Below, piece after piece: positions 5,749 to 10,729 of a stretch of DNA of 10,729 nucleotides (the first letter of the stretch is position 1; each line of letters starts with the position of its first letter). The stretch spans positions 1-10,729 of the forward strand of contig CBCXVS010000266.1 in assembly GCA_965178525.1 (NCBI GenBank), given 5' to 3'. The notes under the pieces were generated by a model. The model saw only the letters and a program-made list of their open reading frames with translations, had not been told where the DNA came from and did not search any database. The stretch is from CBCXVS01 sp965178525 (lineage in GTDB: Bacteria > Tectomicrobia > Entotheonellia > Entotheonellales > Entotheonellaceae). The translations under genes and the position numbers were made by a program.

Positions 5749-7020
5749 GTGACGCCGGATATCGGCTGGGCGGTCAATAGCGATGCCGAGGTCGTGCACA
5801 CTCGTAATGGCGGCGCCTGGATCACGCAGACGGTTCTCGATGATGTGAACGACCAGCCGATTTATCCGCGTTGCATTCAGTTCGCTAACGAAACGCGCGG
5901 ATTTCTCGGCACCGTCTCGGCAGCCATGCGCCTGTATACGACGTCTAATGGCGGCGCGACATGGGAGCCGCAGCCGGATCTGCCGCCTGAAGCGCCCCTC
6001 AAAGTGTGCGGCCTCACGGTCGTCAACGAAAACGTCGTCTATGCGACCGGCACCAACGAGCCTGAGGATTTGGCGGCCATGATGAAGACGGTCGACGGGG
6101 GCCGGACCTGGACCGCGACTTCCCTTGAAGCGCACGCTTCCATCCTGATCGACAACCACTTCTTTGACGAGCAGCGGGGGCTCGTCGTCGGGGGATTCAC
6201 CGATGTCCCGCGGGAGAGGCGCACTCGAGACGACGTGCACCCGGTGATTTTGCTGACCGAGGACGGCGGCGAGACCTGGGCCAATCTGCTCCAGGATTTT
6301 ACCTCGCAGTATCCTAAAGGGGAGTGGGGATGGAAGATTTTCGTCGTCGATGCCAACGTGATATACGTCTCGCTGGAGAACTTCTATGCGGGCGCGGTTG
6401 CCAAGACTGAGGACGGGGGCCAGACATGGCGCCGCCTCCCGATCAACGATCCTCAGGGGAATGCGAATCTTGAGGGGGTTGGCTTTGTGTCGGATGACGT
6501 CGGCTGGGTCGGCGGCTGGGGCGATGTCCGTTTCGAAGGCGGATTCACCAGCGCCACCCTGGACGGCGGCGCGACCTGGACTGATGCCAACGAGGTGGGC
6601 CGATTCATCAACCGATTCCGCTTTTTCGGCTCCCCGGTCAATCTCGGTTATGCTTCCGGTGACACGATCTATAAATACAGCGCCGCTTCGGAGGCCCTGG
6701 TCGAGGACGCGACGGCTCGCGCCGCGGCGGAGCCGACACCCATGCTACTCGGCGCCAGCGACCCGGCGCGCGTCGGGCTGCCGTTCCCGATTCGGTTCGT
6801 CGTGCCAGGGGGGGCACAACGCCTGCGGCTGCACATCTGGAATCAGTTCGCGGTGCACGTGCGCACCCTCGTGGCCGAGGCAGATCCGGAACCGGGCGAA
6901 CGCCAGGTGTGCTGGGATGGTACCGATGCCGCTGGCGCGCCGCTGGGCTCGGGGGTGTTCATTTATCGCTTGCGAGTCGATGATCGATCTGAAAGCCGCA
7001 TCATTCGTGTCGATGCCTGA
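5749..7020 (+). CDS. Asp-box (BNR/Ycf48-like) beta-propeller with FlgD-like C-terminal domain
   Basis: The first possible start is GTG 5749, without a ribosome-binding site. Recognisable propeller sequence begins earlier (LTWRPTSAKRARRYDDIFF, from about 5692), with no start codon between there and the TAG at 5671. Counting from 5749, six Asp-box-like turns occur near residues 20, 67, 116, 171, 221 and 271 (RNGGAW, SNGGATW, VDGGRTW, EDGGETW, EDGGQTW, LDGGATW). This is typical of BNR and Ycf48/HCF136-type propellers. Residues 347-422 form a FlgD-like immunoglobulin-type domain: LRLHIWNQ, then CWDGTDAAGAPLGSGVFIYRL. No signal peptide is visible because the true N-terminus lies upstream. It shares its frame with the two upstream segments, so it is probably the C-terminal third of one 1053-codon gene broken by two stop codons. 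Its function is likely a binding or assembly scaffold. Confidence 0.75.
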   Translation: MTPDIGWAVNSDAEVVHTRNGGAWITQTVLDDVNDQPIYPRCIQFANETRGFLGTVSAAMRLYTTSNGGATWEPQPDLPPEAPLKVCGLTVVNENVVYATGTNEPEDLAAMMKTVDGGRTWTATSLEAHASILIDNHFFDEQRGLVVGGFTDVPRERRTRDDVHPVILLTEDGGETWANLLQDFTSQYPKGEWGWKIFVVDANVIYVSLENFYAGAVAKTEDGGQTWRRLPINDPQGNANLEGVGFVSDDVGWVGGWGDVRFEGGFTSATLDGGATWTDANEVGRFINRFRFFGSPVNLGYASGDTIYKYSAASEALVEDATARAAAEPTPMLLGASDPARVGLPFPIRFVVPGGAQRLRLHIWNQFAVHVRTLVAEADPEPGERQVCWDGTDAAGAPLGSGVFIYRLRVDDRSESRIIRVDA

Positions 7021-7033
7021 GAACCTCAGTCGC

Positions 7034-7063
7034 TTGGATTTTCGTGGCGCACTCACGTATGAT
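7034..7063 (+). promoter_or_regulatory. Possible sigma-70-like promoter before the PAL-like gene
   Basis: TTGGAT (7034-7039) and TATGAT (7058-7063) are separated by 18 bases and lie about 70 bases before the ATG at 7133. The -10 box matches 5 of 6 consensus bases and the -35 box only 3 of 6. It sits in the one sizeable intergenic space on this side of the gene. Confidence 0.3.
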
Positions 7064-7116
7064 GGCACGAGGTGACGTTTTGATGGAAATAGCAGGCGAG
7101 AAAGGGGTATGACCAA

Positions 7117-7124
7117 GAGGAGGT
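7117..7124 (+). promoter_or_regulatory. Ribosome-binding site of the PAL-like gene
   Basis: GAGGAGGT lies 8 bases before ATG 7133, a near-perfect site. It contrasts with the lack of any such site before the two in-frame segments at 5056 and 5749. Confidence 0.8.
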
Positions 7125-7132
7125 AAGAAGCT

Positions 7133-8008
7133 ATGGTGACGGTCGGGACGGGTGAATATCGGTACGAGCTGATCGAAAACTGGGCCAAGTTGCCCCAAGG
7201 CGAGACGTTTGGGAATACGAGCGCGGTAGCCACCGATTCACAGAACCGGGTGTATGTGTTCCAGCGCAAAGACCCACCGATTGTGGTCTTCGATCCGGAT
7301 GGCAACCATCAGGATAGCTGGGGCACGCGCGCTTTTGCCAATCCGCATGGCATCTACATTTCCGATGATGTTTTGTATTTGACCGACCGGGATGATTCTG
7401 TCTGTCTCATGTATACCCTGGACGGGAAACCGTTGCAGGTATTGGGCACGCGTGGCCAACACTCGGACACCGGATGCGAAACACCTGGCGATCTTGTGCC
7501 CCGCGCCGCTGGGCCATTCAACTACCCGACGGAGATGGTGCCGTCCCCATCGGGCGATTTGTATGTGTCGGATGGCTACCGCAACGCCCGGGTGCATCGG
7601 TTTACCAACGCCGGTCAATTGATGACGTCGTGGGGCGGGCCGGGCAAAGGCGGTCCGAACGAGTTTCATCTGCCGCACAGCCTGGTGGTAGACGACGGGG
7701 GCACGATCTACCTGTGCGACCGCGAGAACAACCGCATCCAGGTGTTTTCCGCCGATGGGGAATTTGTCGCGATGTGGTCCGACTTGCGCCGGCCGCTGGA
7801 CATTTCGATCGGCCAAGATGGTCTGTTTTACATCAGCGAAGGCGGCGTTGAGGGGCTGTCGCCCCGGGTGAGCCTGATGGACAATCAAGGCAATGTCGTG
7901 GCCCGGTGGGATGCGCTGTCGGCCCATGGCAGTTGGGTAGATGCCCGAGGCGATATTTACATGGCGTTAGGGGCGCGCGAGCGGGTGGACAAGTACGTGC
8001 GGCTCTAA
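7133..8008 (+). CDS. Six-bladed beta-propeller resembling peptidyl-alpha-hydroxyglycine alpha-amidating lyase (PAL)
   Basis: The 291-residue protein is built of NHL-type blades, for example GDLYVSDGYRNARVHRF (residues 141-157) and GTIYLCDRENNRIQVF (190-205). These match the core of animal PAL, which has 'SDGYCNSRIVQF' and 'ADRENGRIQCF' at the same places. PAL cleaves alpha-hydroxyglycine peptides into amidated peptide and glyoxylate. Its zinc is held by three His, and an Arg and a Tyr act in catalysis. Candidates for all five are here: R45 (VFQRKDPP), H72 (ANPHGIY), Y149 (DGYRN), H182 (LPHSLVV) and H265 (AHGSWVD). No monooxygenase partner (PHM) or signal peptide is visible, so the substrate may be a small hydroxylated amide instead of a peptide. 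The start is set by a strong ribosome-binding site. It is followed by a hairpin and, 145 bases on, an amidase. Some bacterial homologues are simply annotated as NHL-repeat proteins. Confidence 0.82.
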   Translation: MVTVGTGEYRYELIENWAKLPQGETFGNTSAVATDSQNRVYVFQRKDPPIVVFDPDGNHQDSWGTRAFANPHGIYISDDVLYLTDRDDSVCLMYTLDGKPLQVLGTRGQHSDTGCETPGDLVPRAAGPFNYPTEMVPSPSGDLYVSDGYRNARVHRFTNAGQLMTSWGGPGKGGPNEFHLPHSLVVDDGGTIYLCDRENNRIQVFSADGEFVAMWSDLRRPLDISIGQDGLFYISEGGVEGLSPRVSLMDNQGNVVARWDALSAHGSWVDARGDIYMALGARERVDKYVRL

Positions 8009-8037
8009 GCGGCAGGACGGCTGAGATCAGATCGCAA

Positions 8038-8062
8038 CAGCGCCGCCTACTTGGCGGCGCTG
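8038..8062 (+). terminator. Strong hairpin after the PAL-like gene, possible terminator
   Basis: A perfect 10-bp G+C-rich stem, cagcgccgcc (8038-8047) with ggcggcgctg (8053-8062), has a 5-base loop and lies 30 bases after the stop codon. No T-run follows, so it is not a textbook Rho-independent terminator. It may act as a weak terminator or protect the mRNA 3' end. Confidence 0.5.
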
Positions 8063-8142
8063 ATTCGAGGATGGGCCGGATAGGAATGTCGGTTGATCGC
8101 GATTCGCCCATCATCAACGGAATCGCCATGTCAGCGATGATG

Positions 8143-8149
8143 AAAGGAG
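8143..8149 (+). promoter_or_regulatory. Ribosome-binding site of the amidase gene
   Basis: AAAGGAG lies 4 bases before ATG 8154, slightly close but a clear match. It supports this start over the in-frame alternatives. Confidence 0.65.
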
Positions 8150-8153
8150 CAAG

Positions 8154-9605
8154 ATGCTCGACATACCTTTTCGCTCAGCCACGCAACTCGCGGCGATGAT
8201 TCGCCACCAGGAAATCGGGTGCCGGGAATTACTGGATCTCTATCTGGACCGCATCGACCGCCATCATTCCCCATTGAATGCGATTATTTTTATGGACGCC
8301 GACGCCGCGCGGCAACGGGCTGAGAGCGCTGACCGTGCACTGGCTAAAGGCGAGGTGTGGGGGCCGCTTCACGGCGTTCCCATGACCATCAAAGAATCCT
8401 ATGATGTCGTCGGTATGCCCACGACTTGGGGTATTCCCGAATTCAAAGACAACTATCCCAGCACCAATGCCCTGTCGGTGGAGCGGTTACTCAAGGCGGG
8501 TGTCGTGCTGTTCGGTAAAACCAATGTGCCGTTCAATCTGGCGGATTGGCAAAGCTTTAATGCGATCTACGGGACCACCAATAATCCGTGGGACTTGACG
8601 CGGGTTCCAGGTGGCTCATCCGGCGGGTCTGCCGCCGCCCTTGCCGCCGGGCTGACTGGCCTAGAAGCGGGTAGCGATATTGGCGCCTCGATCCGTAACC
8701 CGGCGCATTATTGTGGCGTTTATGGCCACAAGCCGACTTACGGTATGGTCTCGCCTCGCGGTCAAGCGCTTCCGGGTGTCGTTGCCCAGACCGATATCTC
8801 TGTCGTTGGCCCACTGGCGCGCAGTGCGGATGATCTTGCGACCGCACTTTTGGCCATGGCGGGACCGGATGATATCGACGGCATAGGTTGGCAACTCCAC
8901 CTGCCGCCACCAGCGAAAACAAACCTGCGCGACTATAAAGTCGGGGTAATATACTCCGATGCCGAAGCTGAAGTCGACGCCGAAGTCCAGGACCGACTTC
9001 ATGCATTGGTCGAGTTTCTCGTGAAAAATCAGGTGCATGTGAGCGAGATGGCGCGGCCGCAGATCGACTCGCGTGAAGCGCACCGGAACTATATTCAACT
9101 TTTACGCGCCGCCACCTCGGGACGCCTGACCGACGAGATGTTCCAGCAAAACGCCCAAGCGGCTCGGGCTCTCCAACCGGACGACGAGAGTTATACGGCA
9201 CAAGCCATCCGAGCCCAGGCCATATCACACCGGGACTGGCTCGGGTTCAATGAAACGCGTCATCACATGCGGTTGGCCTGGGCTGACTTTTTCCGTGAGT
9301 ACGATCTCCTCTTGTGTCCCATTGCCACCACCGTAGCCTTCGAGCACAATCAAAAAGGCGAGCGCTGGGAGCGCATGATCATGGTCAACGGCAAGCCTCA
9401 GCCCTCGACGACACAGATGTTTTGGGCGGGCTATCCGTGCAATTTCTACCTGCCCTCAACGGTTGCGCCAGCCGGATTAAGTCGCGGCGGGTTACCCGTG
9501 GGTGTCCAAATCATCGGGCCGCAATACGGCGATCTCACCTGCATTCATTTCGCACAGTTGCTCGAACGGGAATTTCAAAGCTTCGTGCCCCCAGGCGGTT
9601 TTTGA
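8154..9605 (+). CDS. Amidase-signature family hydrolase
   Basis: The 483-residue protein is a full-length amidase-signature enzyme, a family that hydrolyses carboxamides with an unusual Ser-cisSer-Lys triad. The triad is complete: K80 in GVPMTIKESYD, S155 in PGGSSGGSAAAL and the nucleophile S179 in GSDIGASIRNPA. The 24-residue gap between the two serines equals that in FAAH and malonamidase E2. The usual second Gly of the GGSIR motif is Ala178, a mild change close to the nucleophile. Downstream landmarks include HKPTYGMVSPRG, the VVGPLARSADDLATAL helix and a C-terminal GGLPVGVQIIGPQYGD. No signal peptide is seen; probably cytoplasmic. The length and absence of GatA-specific neighbours argue for a metabolic amidase, not the glutamyl-tRNA amidotransferase subunit. 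The substrate is not predictable. The nearby PAL-like protein and Rid genes make nitrogenous small-molecule turnover plausible. Confidence 0.93.
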   Translation: MLDIPFRSATQLAAMIRHQEIGCRELLDLYLDRIDRHHSPLNAIIFMDADAARQRAESADRALAKGEVWGPLHGVPMTIKESYDVVGMPTTWGIPEFKDNYPSTNALSVERLLKAGVVLFGKTNVPFNLADWQSFNAIYGTTNNPWDLTRVPGGSSGGSAAALAAGLTGLEAGSDIGASIRNPAHYCGVYGHKPTYGMVSPRGQALPGVVAQTDISVVGPLARSADDLATALLAMAGPDDIDGIGWQLHLPPPAKTNLRDYKVGVIYSDAEAEVDAEVQDRLHALVEFLVKNQVHVSEMARPQIDSREAHRNYIQLLRAATSGRLTDEMFQQNAQAARALQPDDESYTAQAIRAQAISHRDWLGFNETRHHMRLAWADFFREYDLLLCPIATTVAFEHNQKGERWERMIMVNGKPQPSTTQMFWAGYPCNFYLPSTVAPAGLSRGGLPVGVQIIGPQYGDLTCIHFAQLLEREFQSFVPPGGF

Positions 9606-9681
9606 GGCGCGCGTGAAGTACTTGGGCATACGTTGGAACATGGTACGAACCCTTACGATTTGCATATTGAGGTGTGACGCT

Positions 9682-10425
9682 ATGGCGGAAACCATCGTAT
9701 ATCCTCCCCCGCTCCCCAAGGTTGATTACCCCAGCTCGGATGGACAGCCCATGGCGGAAAGCGATTTCCAACTGACCCCTCTCTTGTACGCGGTGGATGC
9801 GCTCCGTAGCTTCTTTCAAGACCGTCAGGCTGTCTATGTGGCGGGCAATCTCTTCATTTACTACGAGGAACGCAACCCGAGGGCGGTGGTGGTGCCTGAT
9901 GTATTTGTGGTGATCGGGGCCGAACAAAAGGACCGGTCTTCCTATATGCTGTGGCAGGAGCCCAGAGCCCCCGATTTTGTCATGGAGATCACCTCGCGCA
10001 GCACACGCAGTGAGGATCAAGGTCCTAAACGTGGCACCTATGCCTTTTTGGGGGTCACGGAATATTGGCAGTATGATCCGACAGGAGATTATCTGAACCC
10101 CTCGCTGCAGCTGTTCCGTCTACGGGAAGGAAACTATTATGCCGTACCCGCCACTGAGCATGCCGACGGGCGGTTGAGCCTTTACAGTGAGGTCCTTGGG
10201 TTGGATGTGCGGGTTGAAGACGGTGTGCTTTGCTTTTATGATCTCGAAAGGGATCGAAAACTGCTCACCTACCAGGAGATGAACGCGGCGCGGCAGGCGG
10301 CGGAAGAACGTATCCAGGCCGAAATAAGGGCGCGGCAGGCGGCAGAAGCTCGCGTGGCGGAATTGGAAGCGCGTCTCCGCGCCCGCCAAGGCGACCTGCT
10401 TCCACCATCCGATCCCATGCCATGA
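9682..10425 (+). CDS. Uma2-family (PD-(D/E)XK-fold) putative nuclease with C-terminal coiled coil
   Basis: The start is taken as ATG 9682, 7 bases after GAGGTG. Starts further upstream in the frame (from 9502) would overlap the amidase gene by about 100 bases and add residues unrelated to the family. The 247-residue protein has the Uma2 core: a PDVFVV strand with the acidic residue (codon near 9897), then APDFVMEITSRST with the second acidic residue, then a K-R-TYAFLGVTEYWQYDP segment. These fit the Asp, Glu-x-x and Lys positions of a restriction-endonuclease-like fold. From about residue 197 a charged Ala/Glu/Arg-rich helix (AARQAAEERIQAE, RARQAAEARVAELEARLRAR) predicts a coiled coil. Uma2 proteins occur in many copies in cyanobacteria, Chloroflexota and similar genomes, and their biological role is not settled. 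It looks like a single-gene unit. Confidence 0.85.
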   Translation: MAETIVYPPPLPKVDYPSSDGQPMAESDFQLTPLLYAVDALRSFFQDRQAVYVAGNLFIYYEERNPRAVVVPDVFVVIGAEQKDRSSYMLWQEPRAPDFVMEITSRSTRSEDQGPKRGTYAFLGVTEYWQYDPTGDYLNPSLQLFRLREGNYYAVPATEHADGRLSLYSEVLGLDVRVEDGVLCFYDLERDRKLLTYQEMNAARQAAEERIQAEIRARQAAEARVAELEARLRARQGDLLPPSDPMP

Positions 10426-10469
10426 GGGGCATTGCCCATCCTCCTTGCCTGGTAGCCTGCCCTGATTGT

Positions 10470-10729
10470 TCCCCGGCAACCCTTCTGACGCCATCCGGCG
10501 CCAAAGCACAGCAGCGCGTTGGGCGCTCTCCACTTGCTGCGCCCAATCGCACCCAACGCGTATCCAATGTGAGCGTCAGCGCCCGTTGCCGCCGGTATGG
10601 CCCTCCAGCGTGCGGATGACCTCGCTGCGTAGCACGTCTCAGACCCGGATGACGCCATCATCTGTACCTGACAGCACCAGGAGTTGAGTGGGGGTGATGG
10701 CCAAGGCCCTGACCCCGCCGGTATGGCCT
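10470..10729 (-). pseudogene. Decayed WD40-repeat gene, partial, entering from the right edge
   Basis: On the minus strand, from 10728 downwards, one frame reads GHTGGVRALAITPTQLLVLS then GTDDGVIRV, a stop, DVLRSEVIRTLEGHTGG. This is the spacing of WD40 repeats (GH... to WD, about 40 residues). The Trp of the WD dipeptide is replaced by TGA near 10653. A frameshift follows close to the next repeat, and degraded repeat-like sequence continues in another frame (ALTLTLDTRWVRLGAASGER, codons around 10580-10520). Stop plus frameshift indicate a pseudogene or the eroded 3' end of a larger WD40 gene beyond the window. An alternative is sequencing error, but two lesions within about 100 bases make decay more likely. 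Confidence 0.6.
10515..10560. repeat. Overlapping inverted repeats downstream of the Uma2 gene
   Basis: cgcgttggg (10515-10523) pairs perfectly with cccaacgcg (10552-10560). Inside it ttgggcgc (10519-10526) pairs with gcgcccaa (10539-10546), so two mutually exclusive hairpins are possible. There is no T-run. This may be chance within a decayed WD40 gene or a convergent-transcription terminator. Confidence 0.3.

Noticed and set aside
5251..6240. 329-codon open frame on the minus strand opposite the module/propeller region
   Set aside because: Composition is that of a GC-rich antisense shadow, there is no family resemblance, and the plus-strand frame has clear domains and repeats.
3859..7020. 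Reassignment of TGA or TAG to sense (altered genetic code)
   Set aside because: TGA and TAG both end intact genes here (for example the single Rid gene ends in TAG, the Uma2 and amidase genes in TGA), and TGG is used freely for Trp. Two different stop codons interrupt the frame, so nonsense mutations are more likely.
8557..9228. 223-codon minus-strand open frame opposite the amidase
   Set aside because: Lies entirely within a well-supported amidase gene and resembles no family.
9502..9681. N-terminal extension of the Uma2 gene to 9502
   Set aside because: It would overlap the amidase by about 100 bases in another frame, and the added residues do not look like the family; ATG 9682 has a GAGGTG site.
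1..10729. CRISPR arrays, tRNA and rRNA genes
   Set aside because: No regularly spaced direct repeats and no sequence resembling tRNA or rRNA were seen on either strand by eye.

Overview
The window is GC-rich bacterial DNA (roughly 60% G+C by eye) from a draft or metagenome-derived assembly. A 9-base N gap at 2176-2184 is flanked by an exact 69-bp duplication. Standard bacterial start and stop codons and Shine-Dalgarno sites are used. The mix of Rid-family proteins, an amidase-signature enzyme, a PAL-like beta-propeller, a Uma2-type nuclease with a coiled-coil tail and decayed insertion sequences recalls large accessory-rich genomes such as Candidatus Entotheonella (Tectomicrobia), Chloroflexota or similar. 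That placement is a guess from gene content; there is no marker gene.

Layout, left to right. (1) 1-73 is the outer end of one insertion sequence, pointing leftwards out of the window. (2) 202-1398 holds two co-directional Rid (YjgF/YER057c/UK114) genes, a double-domain protein and a single-domain protein. All three Rid domains lack the arginine that canonical RidA uses for enamine/imine deamination. (3) A third gene of this operon, a CocE/NonD-type hydrolase, starts at 1426 but is cut after about 25 codons. (4) 1501-3840 is a nested mobile-element graveyard. An IS200/IS605-type tnpB 5' fragment (1705-2100) is broken by an IS4-family element (2100-3669, matching 19-bp end repeats). The IS4 transposase carries frameshifts and stops, and all three catalytic acidic residues are replaced. 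A likely tnpB 3' end follows (3670-3834). The middle of tnpB and the rest of the hydrolase are missing.

(5) 3859-7020 is the most unusual region. A VioB/RebD-type ferritin-like domain, two copies of a small module ending in a 'MPP...W..E.I..F..W...G.P' pattern, a six-copy Asp-box (BNR/Ycf48-like) propeller and a FlgD-like C-terminal domain all lie in one reading frame of 1053 codons. That frame is broken only by TGA at 4993 and TAG at 5671. Neither downstream segment has a ribosome-binding site or a start codon upstream of its recognisable homology. This suggests one large fusion gene with two nonsense codons, or much less likely a recoded or translationally coupled gene.

(6) 7133-8008 encodes an intact propeller resembling peptidyl-alpha-hydroxyglycine alpha-amidating lyase, with the expected Arg, Tyr and three His retained, followed by a strong hairpin. 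(7) 8154-9605 is an intact amidase-signature hydrolase with its Lys-Ser-Ser triad. (8) 9682-10425 is a Uma2-family protein with a coiled-coil tail. (9) The right edge (about 10470-10729) carries a decayed WD40-repeat gene on the minus strand.

The intact genes look like amine/amide small-molecule metabolism (Rid proteins, amidase, PAL-like protein), but no single pathway can be assigned. The clearest theme is gene decay by insertion and nonsense mutation between working accessory genes.
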